This document shows positions 49,429 through 60,839 of a DNA stretch of 64,000 bases, one piece after another. Position 1 is the first letter of the stretch. Each line of letters opens with the position of its first letter. A program made the translations under genes and the position numbers. Origin of the DNA: Bryum argenteum (taxonomy: Eukaryota > Streptophyta > Bryopsida > Bryales > Bryaceae); assembly GCA_037043015.1 (NCBI GenBank), contig CM073328.1, positions 16,775,495 to 16,839,494 on the forward strand, in the 5' to 3' direction. Below the pieces are notes generated by a model. The model saw only the letters and a program-made list of their open reading frames with translations, ran no database searches and was not told where the DNA came from.

Positions 49429-50383
49429 CCTGCTTGCAAAGGTCATTGAAGATCCTCGTTCCTGTAAATCCATCCAAGCTTACTCTTTATTCAAGCAACT
49501 GAATCCAAAGACCTTTGAATTTGAGCTTCAGACCTCGAAAATCATCGTGAAGAACCCAAGGAATCTCTCACCCGCTCAAATACTTTCTTCAAACAAACGT
49601 ATCGTTTCCGATATAAGGTCAAATATATCTGACCTCAATTTTAATAGGAAGCAACGGGGGTAGATTCAGAAGTAAGAAAGTTTGAAATTGCGTTCCCTGA
49701 AATGTGAGTGTTCAACCACCCACTGCAAATCTCTGACTATGAAATGCGTATCACATTCTCGAAGCAGCCGTGTGAGTTTCCTCTTGCAGGATTCCGAAAC
49801 CTCATGGAAGCCATTTACATCTTGACTTGAGAAGAGTGCTCTCAAATAGTTCTTCCAGTACAGCATCCAGGGCGTCATGTCTCAAGCTCAAGAATATTAT
49901 GCATGGAAATTAGAATCATACTCTCATTTGCTCATAGAAATTCGGTTTTCACATCCACAGTGGTATTTATACTTCTTCTCTTAGAAATGTCAGGTCTAAA
50001 AAGTTAACACACCTCATTTTGTCAAATTGGCTGTTTAGTAAGAAAAATGGCTCCGTAAGGATGACTGAGGAACGGAAGATTGTGAGTGACGAGCTCAAGA
50101 AAGAAGCATACGAATCACATTCCACATATCATTTCAAATGTCTGGCTCCCTACTTTGACCTCAGATTCTACCAGCTTCAAGTTTGTCGAACATGAAACAC
50201 AAAACTGTGATTCCCTCCGTCCTACTTTCTCCACAACTTCAGAGGGGTATGTACAAGAATCTTATTTTATTTTATAAATGCAATGTAATGAATGATCATG
50301 CCACGAAAGGGTACGTATAAGTGTAATAATAACAACTTTCATGGCATAGCCGTGCTATTTCCAACAATCTCTACAGTAAGGAA
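49429..50383. other. Intergenic with two short unassigned open frames
   Basis: A plus-strand open frame running to 49663 reads SLFKQLNPKTFEFELQTSKI and similar, but has no ATG near its start. A minus-strand frame at 49666-49878 reads MTPWMLYWKNYLRALFSSQD to a stop. Neither is recognised; both may be parts of an unidentified or decayed gene. Confidence 0.3.
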
Positions 50384-50417
50384 GATGATACCAACTTCTG
50401 GCGAAGTTGGTATCATC
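50384..50417. repeat. Perfect 15-bp stem, 4-base loop
   Basis: GATGATACCAACTTC (50384-50398), loop TGGC, then its exact inverse GAAGTTGGTATCATC (50403-50417). It lies about 230 bp beyond the stop codon of the VQ gene and could be in its 3' UTR. Confidence 0.9.
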
Positions 50418-50648
50418 TGGCCAATTGTATAATGTACCGACATGCTCAAGTTGTAACCTACTCTAACTGATGAAAATGGCCGTAAGAATTTTCAGTATGT
50501 TCGATAACACGAATTTTAGTCCTATATACACTGCGATCGAAAACTGCATCACTGTATTGCTCTCAAATTTGTCTGTCGGATCTTCAGTTTGTGGCTCCAT
50601 GTTGCCTTGAATTTTCGGAAACTCTGGGATGCTTTTGGTGTTTTTCGG

Positions 50649-51362
50649 TCAGTGCGTGTAATCTGAGCCCTGCTGGAACCAGTCGTCGCTAAAAATATCC
50701 GGGTCGATGTAAGCTCCGGACGAGGTGGAGACGTTGAATGGGCTGGTGGTGGTGGTGGTCGTGGTGGAGGGGCTCATCATAGAATGGCTAGACTCCTGCA
50801 ATCCGGCGTCCCACCAACTCATGGTCGAAGAACTGGCAGTGGTTCCGATCGGCGTACCGAGCTGGGGCTGGCTTTTGATGAAAGAATCGAAGTGGGGCCA
50901 GAATGCTGGTGGAGCTGATGAAGATGGGGCCTGGCTTGGGACCGGTTGTGGGACTTGTGGGACGGGGCGGACGAAGTTTATCGGGCCGGCGCGCTTCGGC
51001 TGCGGCCGCACAGGAGCCGGCGTGGGCGGGGCGATCCCGGTCAATCGATGCACAGTCTCCTTGAACTCAATACTCGTCACCTCCACCACCGTCGTCGGCG
51101 GTCGCTTCGTCGCCCTCATCCGCCGCTTCATAACTACTCCTCCGATCGACGTCGATCCGATGGCTCTCGATTGCTGCCGCGATGCACTGTTCCCGCTGGG
51201 ATCGCTCAATGACGACGATGTCGTTGCAAGGCACGTCTGCAGTGTTTCCACTAGCGATGGCCGCTGCTGCTGCTCTACCACTGCTGTCGCCTCTAGACTA
51301 CTCTGTTGTGAACTTCCGGATTGCGAATTCTGCATTGACTCCCATGGCCAATTCTCAGCCAT
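50649..51362 (-). CDS. VQ-motif protein (VH variant)
   Basis: Single-exon minus-strand gene of 237 residues, ATG at 51360-51362, stop at 50649-50651. It carries the VQ signature as FKETVHRLTG (residues about 104-113): F, V, L, T and G are in place, but His replaces the usual Gln. VQ proteins are plant nuclear cofactors that bind WRKY transcription factors and can be MAP kinase substrates. Typical of the family are the intronless structure, the Pro/Ser-rich low-complexity body (APVRPQPKRAG, QVPQPVPSQAPSSSAPP), a Ser/Thr stretch (SPSTTTTTTTSPF) and the end DIFSDDWFQQGSDYTH. A basic patch (KRRMRATKRPP, about residue 78) could act as a nuclear signal. GC and codon choice differ from the AT-rich surroundings, as expected for an expressed gene. 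Confidence 0.85.
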   Translation of the reverse strand: MAENWPWESMQNSQSGSSQQSSLEATAVVEQQQRPSLVETLQTCLATTSSSLSDPSGNSASRQQSRAIGSTSIGGVVMKRRMRATKRPPTTVVEVTSIEFKETVHRLTGIAPPTPAPVRPQPKRAGPINFVRPVPQVPQPVPSQAPSSSAPPAFWPHFDSFIKSQPQLGTPIGTTASSSTMSWWDAGLQESSHSMMSPSTTTTTTTSPFNVSTSSGAYIDPDIFSDDWFQQGSDYTH

Positions 51363-51751
51363 GAGCTGCCACCCTTCTCACTTCCCCCTGTGGCATTCTC
51401 AGCCTTGACTATCGGCGCAGTTGCTCAAGATCTCGTCAGTCTCTAAATTGGAAGTCAGCAATCAAAGAGCAAGTTACAACTTCAGATGACAGAAATCTTC
51501 CTAACTTGATCACCGAATTGTCGATGCTCTCAATGTTTCAAGCTTCCTGAAACTGTTAGCTCTGATCGATGACTTCAGCTCTGGTTGAGTTAATCACCTC
51601 TGTGAACATGCAAAGCTTCCTAACTGCTCACCGAAGACACCGTATGTTGGGTCCTCCCAATGATTTCAACGTTCCTGAATCTGTTAGCTTGTACCGAAGA
51701 TGGCTGATTCAACTCTGATTAAGTTAGTACTGTCATGTCAGAACGTGTGGA

Positions 51752-51764
51752 GTTTATATAGGCA
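51752..51764 (-). promoter_or_regulatory. Probable TATA box of the VQ gene
   Basis: The minus strand reads CCTATATAAACTCC here, a good TATA box. It is about 390 bp upstream of the VQ ATG, implying a 5' UTR of roughly 360 bases. Confidence 0.55.
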
Positions 51765-51822
51765 AGTTTTGGAAAGGAATTTTCTGTATGGGGAAGTGTT
51801 CCACGGAGGGAGGAAAAGGGAT

Positions 51823-51934
51823 GGTCAATTCAAATGTCACGAAGTGGCATGAAACAAACAAGGTCGGAAAATTCTCGAGCAGATGGGGCCCCGCCCAGGG
51901 AAGTCAAAGGCGCTAGTGTTGACACCGTGTTGAC
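51823..51934 (-). promoter_or_regulatory. W-box cluster upstream of the VQ gene
   Basis: Within 112 bp just upstream of the TATA box there are two full W boxes on the minus strand, TTGACC (51823-51828) and TTGACT (51902-51907), and two TTGAC cores on the plus strand (51919-51923, 51930-51934). W boxes bind WRKY factors, the known partners of VQ proteins, so WRKY control of this gene is a reasonable inference. Confidence 0.5.
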
Positions 51935-53219
51935 GCGGTAGGAACATTGTACCGACATAGATTACATAAATAATCAGAAGTAAGGAAACTCAAGGCTTAG
52001 AGCATACATCATCTTCTTCCGGCCTGCCTGCCTTCCTGCTCCGTTTATATAAAATTGGTTTGCCTTGCCCGAAGAAGAATTTGATGCTCGAGAATGAAGG
52101 AAGAAAAGCTTCAGCAGCAGCAGCAGGCGGTAGCAACAGTCCCCGTTGGTCGTTGGTCGTTGGTAGTCGTCGTCACCGCGTGGACCGCTTGGACGGACGA
52201 CGTGCCGACGACGTTATGTATCCCGACAGACGCTTTCGTCGGTTCCCGTTTTTTCGTTTGCGCCACTTGTCCTCGACGGCCGCCTGCACACGTTGGATTA
52301 ATACTACTCCGACGTGGCGTGTGTTTAGTTTATCACACGTGTGAGTAATTGAGGACCTAGCTTGAGTCAAAAAAGATCGTTTGTTTCGTATTAGGGGCAT
52401 TTTTCATGTTTCATTTTGAGCTCTCATGGAATAACTCATATGGGACGTTTCACACTTGACAAAACAATCAATGTGCGATAACCAACTAAGTAAATTGTCC
52501 ATTTTCACTAAAAACACAATGATAAATGTTTACTCGGCCAGAAACATATTGATGTAATTTTTCCTACTTTCTTTTCTAGTGGATCAACTATTGAAAACTA
52601 GCACTTTGCAAATGATTACGATAGAAAGGCTTATTATTGTACAATTCTGAGAACTTACCAATGACTATGACTATGTTAATACATTATATATTCATTGTTT
52701 ATGAATTTATATATGCACATAAATAGGTAACACATCGCTTCAGAATGAGTGTATTTATATTGCATGACTTAGGTGAAGACTCGAGTGTACGTTCCCCTAA
52801 ACTTTGGCCCCAAAATTATGACCATGTCGTTGTTTGCAATATGATGCCCATGACATTAATTGCAATCCATTTGTGAGAACCTATTATAGTTCAAATTGTG
52901 AGAATCTGTCGATGAAGTTCCTGCATCACTAAAATCAACTAAAATCAACAAAGGGGAAGGGCATTGTTTTGCTAGAATAGTACATTGATTTGAAATTCTT
53001 GGGAAGTTTCAGGGGAATATATAAGTACCTATGCATCATGACATTGTACAATCGCAAAAGGTCCCTAATTCCCCATTGATCAATTGATGTATTATTAGAT
53101 TATTTTTGTATATTTATCTTCATTGCATTAATTTACATTGATCTGGGCAACCTGGTCGTAAGGGAGAGTGCTCAAAACTAAAACTAGAGCAGTACTGATA
53201 ATGGATAAATGAGGATACA
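51935..53219. other. Intergenic, no gene seen
   Basis: A second TATA-like TTTATATAAAATT lies at about 52044 with a GC-rich block after it (52100-52320), but the frames there show only simple Gln, Val or Arg runs. The remainder is AT-rich without recognisable content. Confidence 0.4.
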
Positions 53220-53455
53220 CTGTAGTTTGGGTAATTTTAGGCAAATCTTAATTACTGTTTTTAAACTTTTACCGTGAATATCTCCTAAAGAATGAGGAAT
53301 TCAGAAGCATGAGATGCCTTTTGAAAAAGCCATGGAAAATCTCCACAAACTACAACATGTTTCAACGTCATATGATCTGAATTACTAAGTCAAAGGCCGA
53401 CCAACGTCCACTCAATCCAAATTGAGCCTCACTCACCTTTAGAAGTTTAGCTTAA
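53220..53455 (+). mobile_element. TTAA-type element, 3' fragment
   Basis: Right-hand part of the long TTAA-type element: ATACACTGTAGTTTGGGTAA, CGTGAATATCTCCTAAAG, then GAGCCTCACTCACCTTTAGA. Immediately after it another element end, TTAACCCCTACAAATCC, starts at 53452 and carries inverted copies of both shared motifs (53520-53620); its other end was not found. Confidence 0.55.
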
Positions 53456-53699
53456 CCCCTACAAATCCAAGAAACCAGAAACGGCTTTTTGGGATTTCCG
53501 TAGATAAAAAATTCACCCAACTTTGACCATTACAATCTCACAAATGAAAAAGAATCAACGGTCAGAATTTGACATAAATGTCAAGATAACTTTGAGATTC
53601 TACGGTTGGGTTTCCTGATTGATACTTATATCGAGTTTTCTAAAACCCAAAATAGATAAAAGTGCAATTTTGACGATATAGGCAATTTTGCATCAAGAA

Positions 53700-55385
53700 T
53701 CTACACGGGTTCGCAAGTGGGCAAACGTGAACTGCCGTGTGAACGGAGCAATGCTGATGATGGGCTATGCCCTACACTTTAAAATAATGAGCTTTCATGA
53801 GAAAGGGAATTTGCTATTATGCAAAGGAATATGTGAAGTACCAGGGTATGTTGCCATACATGCATAATTTATGTGACTCCAGAGGCACCTTCAGTACTGG
53901 CCACCATAAGTTCATGAAATATGATTCCAATTCTCAACATGAGACCATTCTAATTTACATATGTCCGAGTCCAATGATCGCGCAAATTCCGACAGCTTGT
54001 TCGTTATCATTTCCAAGGAAAATAGCCTTTTTGGGAGCTTGAAACTTCAAAACTGCGATTTTCTTTTTCTATGCACTCCTGGGGTGTGAATCGATTTGTT
54101 TTTCTTTTCTTGGAGCTTCAATTGTAAGATATTGTACCAAAGACTATTTTAAGTTGATGTTCCAAGTGTTGAGTGTTGGATGATTACCAGTTGAGAGATT
54201 GTAATGTCCAAAGTTTGTCTCCCAATTTTTTCAAGGCATTGTGAAGATTGTTTTTTGAAACTATTGGAGGTTGCCCTTATGAAATTGGTAAAAAAATTTG
54301 GACTTTGAGTAGTGATTCAGTTATGAAAATTTTCCAAAAATAATTTTAAAATTACTATTTTGATATGCTCTTTTTGGGCTTGAAACCTCAAATTTCTAGA
54401 TGAAGGTTCTAAGATTGGAAATTGGCTTTATACAATTTACTGCATATACTTTGAAGTATAAAGAGCATTCATTAAAAAATCTTAGGAAATAATCTTACTT
54501 TTAAACCCTTCATCTAGGCAGCCAAATTTATTTTGGGTTTTAAGAAAAGTTAGGGGTCATTACCTAAACCTACTGACTAAATATTGATCTGATCTACTAG
54601 AATGTTTTTGTTCTCTGTATAAATTAAGGCATTTTGTAGCATAGGTGTGTGAAAAATCGGTTAAAGATGAAAAATAGAGACTATTAGCCAGTAGAGTTTG
54701 AATTATTTAGTGATCCCTACTTAAGTCATGATATCTTAAAGCAAACGGCTCAAAATTGACACATGCTCAATAATGGTTGACTAGAGATACACCATAGCTT
54801 CGGAGTCCAATTTTCCATGTCTTCACAATGAACATTTTGGAGTGCCCTTTCAAGGCATCATTATATCGGAAACACCTAAAATTTTGGTTTTAAAAGTCCA
54901 TAGCAAATTATATAATAGTTCAAAATTCAAGATTCCACTTCATATATAATTCGAGTGATTTTGCCAACATACAAAGATTACTAACACTACTAACTTCACT
55001 AAGAATGCTCTAAAATGGAGCAATATTAAAAATGAAGCTCTAGGCTTCTTTACTTAGAGGTATATAATAGCTTTGCAATTTGATTTTCCACGTACTCAAA
55101 GCAACATTATAGAGGACACTATTTTAGAACACCTATAGGTCCAGCTTCCAAACTGCATAACCAATTATAAAAGAGTCCAAAAACAGTGATTCCATACATT
55201 TCCCATGCACAAAAAATTCTTACACTATTAACCTCACTACAGATTTCTCGTGCTAGAAATTTGAGCTAGTATTGAGGAGTCCACATTACCTCTTCTAGCC
55301 CATTCTATGGGAGATTGCAAAAAGAGTAGATATCCATGAAAGATGCACTTTTGCAAGTACATGTTGTAAGAATGCTAACATTACC
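53700..55385. other. Intergenic, no gene seen
   Basis: AT-rich DNA with scattered remnants of the shared element motifs, for example GAGAGATTGTAATGTCCAAAG near 54196. No recognisable gene or complete element. Confidence 0.45.
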
Positions 55386-56186
55386 TTAACTCCTAAATGA
55401 GGGTCGCCTCAAAACTGCCAAAAACCCCAACATTGCCCTCTTTTGATGCAAGACATAAATTTTTAATTTGCAAGAAGTTTTGAAGTATGTTACCGCAAGA
55501 TCTAGTGGCTCACTTGTATGTATACATGTTTAAAGAAACATTAGATTTAAATTCCGTACCATTTGTGAGATCATAATGTTCAAAGTTAAAAAAGAGTGTT
55601 TTCTTGTTGCAAAAAGGGCTCAAATTTTTTTGGGAGCCCAAAATGCCAATTTAAAATTAAACTCGAAATGAGGGTTATGAAATTCTTGTTCCTAGGTGAA
55701 TTAGGGACATGTCTATGCAATTTTTTACTCTCATGCAAACCATTATATATAAAGAAATGCTTGAATTTTCAAGGGGTGGTATACTAAGACTCAAATACAA
55801 TGGCCCGGCTTTGACAATAAAAATGGCACGTGAAGAATAATTGGATTGAAGATCCAAGTACTGGGATCACCCCTTAAAACCTTACTCACATGTACAACAA
55901 GCAAAACTTGGAAATAAATAAAATCTCGATTTTTGACAAATTTTTGAAGTTTTTGCAATCTTATTGACTTTGGTTAAGATTGAGAATAAGTGAGCATACT
56001 GCAGTTTGGACAGATTTCATATAGTATTTTCAAACTTTGAGAGTGAATATCTCCTGAGAGGAATTCTTTGAGAGGAATTCTGAAGCATGGATAGTCTTCT
56101 CGAAAAGTTATGGGAGAACTCTACAACCCTCACATAGTTCTAACCTTATAGAGTGCTTGAAGCCTTTGAATGCCTTGTTTTCTTAA
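55386..56186 (+). mobile_element. TTAA-type element, long form
   Basis: Starts TTAACTCCTAAATGAGGGTC then GCCTCAAAACTGCC; contains CGCAAGATCTAGTGGC, GTGAGATCATAATGTTCAAA and GAGAATAAGTGAGCATAC. It runs into the TTAA that begins the next element at 56183. The right inverted terminus is not recognisable. Confidence 0.6.
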
Positions 56187-56450
56187 CCCCTGAATTTCCT
56201 TGTTGCAGAACAATCTAAGTCACAAAATTTGACCTTCCTTTAAATTAAGCTCAAATAAAACTCAATCTAAGCATTATTTAATAAATTCAACCGTAAGATC
56301 TCAAAGTTTACTTGACATTCTTCTCACGTACCAAATTTGAACCGTTCATTCTTCCTCATTTGTGAGATTATAATGGTCAAAGTCGGTTGAGTTTTCTCCT
56401 GCGAAAACCTCCAAAACCCGTTTCAGGGTTTAAAGAAAGTTAGAGGTTAA
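56183..56450. mobile_element. MITE-like element, TTAACCCCTGAA ends
   Basis: 268 bp from TTAACCCCTGAATTTCC to AAAGTTAGAGGTTAA, the same length as the element at 3572-3839. It contains AACCGTAAGATCTCAAAG and GTGAGATTATAATGGTCAAA. The terminal inverted repeat is short and imperfect. Nested against, or inserted at, the end of 55386-56186. Confidence 0.6.
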
Positions 56451-57119
56451 TTTCAGAGTGGCTGCAGATTAGTTGAACAATCGGTTGGTTGGACTAGAAA
56501 GAGATCATGCTTACGACTAGAATGAGTCCACTCAAAGAATATTCTGAGCTAGGAAACAAAAGATTCCAGGACCTAAAATTCAAGGACTCATCTGGTCCTG
56601 TAAGGATTAACAGCAGCTATGATGCAATAGGCTTTTTCATATATAAAAATTGACTCTCTATTTGATGAATGATGTCTTGGTCGATGTCATGCTAAAATTG
56701 ACTTTTTATAAATCAAATGGTTCTTTCTCTAAAATTCCCTTTATTATGGTTTACACTTCAGGTTTGTCGATATCCTTTCCTCATTGAGATGTGAACTATA
56801 TTTCAATTTGTAAGAGCATCTTGACTCACTTTGACCTTTGACCTTTATTTTTGTTGTATCAAAAATTAAGCAATGCATGCATTAGCCATAGCATGACACT
56901 TGATTTATCTTTTTTGACAAATTATACGGTGGTTTGTATAGTTGAAGGAATCGGAAATTTGAAGGATGTAAAGTTCCAAAACTTGATACAATGTGTACCT
57001 ATTTGTTTCATACAAGGAAGTGTTAAAATTCGGAGTTCAAGAGGTCCATTGTTACTTTATGTTTATGGATATGTTCCAAGATTACATATTTCTTATATCG
57101 GACATTGTTCTTTGGCTTT

Positions 57120-57348
57120 TTAACCCCTAAAGTTGAAGGACCATGGTGGTTGATAGCTCAAAAAAGATATGTTGTTTTTGCAAAAACTAAAACTCCAATT
57201 CAAAGTATTTCAAGATCTGTACGATGGAATTTGATAAAAACCCGAGGGTAGATTGAAGAAATGGTCATAAACAAGATCCTACGGTTGGATTTTTCAAACT
57301 TGAATTCAAAAACCATTTGTATTGTAGAGCTTCTCCTCTGGGGGTTAA
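57120..57348. mobile_element. MITE-like element, TTAACCCCTAAA ends
   Basis: 229 bp from TTAACCCCTAAAGTTGAAGG to CTCCTCTGGGGGTTAA. Contains GATCCTACGGTTGGA, the inverse of the shared AACCGTAGGATC motif. Noncoding. Confidence 0.6.
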
Positions 57349-57939
57349 AACATTCTTCTTTAATTTAGTTGTATGTTGTTGGATTTGACATCAAAAATTG
57401 AAAAATTTCTATCTTTGTGCAAATCGTACAATGTAAGAGTTCTTGAATCAGGTTACCTGGACAAACAAAACTTCTTATCTTGAGTTTGTGAGTCCGTGCT
57501 ACATGCCTCGAAACTCTCAATTTAAGCATTTATCTGAAAATTCGATTGTAAAGTTTTAAGCCATCAAGAATCAAATCAAAATTCCTACAAGACATATATT
57601 TTGCAAAAAGTATCACAATAACCACTTCAAGTTTGCAATCCTTATTTTTTTCTTCAACTATGTGAAGACTACATAGGACATTTAGCCAAATATGTCCAAC
57701 AATGTCACCCAACATATATAGACGACCACAAATTGCAAAGGGTTAGGATCAAAACCCGCGAAAAAAGAGGAACCACATACAAACTTGTAGAGTTTGTGAC
57801 CATGGTTGGATCCACAATCCATGAGTCCATGAATTTCAACCTCCAACTTTTTGGAGCTTTGGCCGGGAGTAAAAGTCAGGAACCCAAAACCTTGACTTCC
57901 ACGTTCGCAAACCACAATGGAATGAATGGTGGTATGGGG

Positions 57940-58069
57940 ATCAAAGTACGATACCCTCTTGATGATTTACGAATTCCGCAACTTTGAATGATGCGTGTGC
58001 ACTCAAAAATGATCCGATTTTAAAATCGTAAAGTGGGTCGGACTTGCAATGGAGTATACTACATTCCAG

Positions 58070-58142
<73 letters not shown>

Positions 58143-58890
58143 ACTCTTAACAATGAAAAAAATATTGAATATTACAAATACGTTTCATACTATCTATGAA
58201 TACGTGTTACCATCCTTTACTTATATTTGAATGTTCATTCTCACATGAAATTTTTAAATGAGCTTACAAAGTTGATACTAGAGCTCATTCTTGATGTATG
58301 ATTTGTATCACTTCCTTTTGTGGTGTGGTTTGAAGTGGTTCATTTTTAATAAGATGTTTCGTAGCATTTACCATGTATTAAGAAGCCATAGGCAAGAATA
58401 GTGAACAAATTTGAGTTTAGCAACAAGTCCATGAGAGGAACGACTCAATTTATCATTCACCATGCTTCGATTTCAATTCTCGCATTGTATTAGTGTGGGG
58501 GGCTTTTATAAACTTTAATATGAGTTTATTAAAAATTACGCCTCATTCAAAACCCACTCCACATTGGAACTAATACAAATTGTACAACAAGAACGAGATC
58601 TAGTATCTATGAAACAACATGGTAAGCTCATTTGAAATTTTCATGATAGAATGAACATTCAAATTCAAGGAAAACATGGTAACACCCATTTGTGGATGGT
58701 ATGTAAAGTATTGTAATATCCAATATCCTTTTCATTCATAACTATATAAGTCCGTATTGTGAACGTAGTAAACTATATTGTAATTCCGGATCATTTTTGA
58801 GTGCACATGCATTATTCGAAGTTCTTGAGATTGGTTACGAAAACTGCTGAATTCGTAAATCATCCCGAGGGTACTGTACGACCACTTAAA
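57940..58890. mobile_element. Large foldback element, about 0.95 kb
   Basis: The two halves are diverged inverse copies along nearly the whole length. Left landmarks GATGATTTACGAATTC, GTGCACTCAAAAATGATCCG, TTTGAATGTTCATTCT, AAATGAGCTTAC and GATACTAGAGCTC reappear inverted in the right half (58280-58880). The axis is near 58410. An A72 run (58070-58141) interrupts the left arm only. There is no coding sequence; the element would fold back on itself when single-stranded. Confidence 0.8.
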
Positions 58891-59242
58891 CGGTCTGTTT
58901 TGGGTAAATGCATGTAAACAATACAAGAGACAAGCGCAGTGCATGCAATGATGCGCATGTGCAAAGAAAAATAGATAAAAAAAAAAATGGGGTCCGCCCA
59001 GTCAAACTCCAATGTTTTCGAACGGGTCATTCACTCATAAGTTTACGCATGTCTATGGTATTTTATTACGGACTCGGAGTCAAATTCCAAGTGTCCGCAT
59101 CCGGAAATCAGGTGCTCCGTGGAGAAAGTGGAGGTGGTTTTGTCGACGTAGTTGTAGAACCACGTTTTCATTGCCAATTAAAGCTCGCATAGCTGCGGGC
59201 GGAGAATGCATATTTGCAGGTACTAATGAGTTTTTAGCTCCC

Positions 59243-59352
59243 CTTCCAATTTCCCCTTGTCCGGTGGCCATCGGGATATTAGCATTACAAACGGATACCT
59301 CATTCATGCCGGCCCCTTAGAAAGGAACGGGAGTTTTTAATCTTATTCATTT
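59243..59352 (+). mobile_element. 5'-truncated SINE copy
   Basis: Third copy of the SINE 3' region: TTTCCCCTTGTCCGGTGG, ATTACAAACGGATACCTC, CATGCCGGCCCCTTAG. Flanked by near-identical direct repeats TTTTTAGCTCCC (59231-59242) and TTTTTAGTTCCC (59353-59364), one mismatch, consistent with an older insertion than the one at 11485. Confidence 0.8.
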
Positions 59353-59364
59353 TTTTTAGTTCCC

Positions 59365-60839
59365 AGTATGTAGAATTGGAAGGAAGAGAGAATATTGAAC
59401 TGAATTTGGAAGAAGTTGTTCAAGCAGACCGAACAATTGAACGTTGTTTATGTTCAAAAACTATGGTGAAACCACTTGTTGACGTGCATTTAAGAGTTCT
59501 GCATACTTGGAGTGATGAAATGAGTGGGTTACTAGTTTTTAAAGATAAGGAATAGGAAAAGGAGATAAGGAAAAAGGTTACTATTTCACTAAGTTTTTAT
59601 ATTTTTGTGGTGTTTTAAAGGACACACATGATTAAGTAGAGTTTTTAGAAGTGGGAACCTATACGGGGGCACTCTAATTATGCATGCATAAGATACATGG
59701 AAGGGAGGTTAAATCTTTGTAAAGGCAAGAATCTAGGGTGCCTGCCTTTAGGTGGGTTTACCATGTTATTCATGTTACATATTCTAAGTGTGCTACAATG
59801 GCATGGTTGTAGTAAAAGATGACAAACCTCGAGCTTGCAGATTTGTAAAATATTCAAAGTTGCTTAGCAAATGTGCAATTGATGGCGATAATGGCATGAT
59901 GTTTAGACTTGACCAAGTGGTATCAACTTAGATGAATCTAGTCTCCCAAATGTACAAATTGAACACTTTGCACTTTACTTTGTCGTGTAATTGTTGACTT
60001 TATCTTTATATGACTAAGAATGACTTAGTCATGCAAACTTGCATACAATATTGTTGCTTTTGCTTGAAATACATTTGATTATTATTGAATGCAATAACTA
60101 CTCATGCACAAAACACCCAATAACTATTATTTAGTATTAGTATAACTACCACTTCCATCCTCACATAATCTTGTTGCAAAATGAGTATAACATTAATTAT
60201 GTATAATTGAAGAAACAACTTTTTCCCTCTTAGGAGGTTTCAGTTTTCACTATGTCAATGAAGGTAAACATTTGTGAGATGGATGTAGGTATTTTTATAA
60301 AGAATATACATACAAAAGTCACGCATAAGTTATTTGAAAACCTAGATGTCCCAACCTAATTTTAGCCAAAAAAACACATTTTTGGAAAAGTGTCATCAAT
60401 AAAAATCAAGGTAAGCTTGTAAAAATTGTAAAAAATCGTATCAACTAGTAATAGACTAGATGTAGGGTATACAAATCAAAATTTTAGTTAGGTGATCTTG
60501 CAATCTATTATTAGGCCTTAGCAACTTAGTCTAGGTGAAGAAGTTATGGCTTTTCAAGGTTTGAGCCTTATGTTCAAAATGTATTTTTTGACATCAAGGA
60601 CACAGGCTAAACAACACAGGTTATTGGCTGATGGTAAGATGGTTCACTAAGGTATTTGCAGATGGTAAGATTTTATGTATTTTTATTTTTATGATCATTT
60701 TATTTTGATTTTCATCTATTATTTTGATGTTTACTGTGATCTAGTTCTTTACAAATCCGAATTAGTTTTGGTATTTAGTTAACAGAGCATTTCAGATGTG
60801 GATATAAGTAGAAATTAGTGTTAGGTCTAGGTATTTGAT
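59365..60839. other. Intergenic with a partial R1 copy
   Basis: No gene. About 60240-60610 carries R1 landmarks in inverted orientation (GAAGAAGTTATGGCTTTTCA, TTTTTTGACATC). The rest is AT-rich DNA without visible structure. Confidence 0.45.

Noticed and set aside
50725-51408. Long plus-strand open frame opposite the VQ gene
   Set aside because: It is the antisense shadow of the VQ coding sequence, with Val/Cys-rich content typical of such shadows.
52060-52348. Plus-strand frames after the TATA-like site at about 52044
   Set aside because: They consist of Gln, Ala, Val and Arg runs from simple repeats and show no splice pattern or family.
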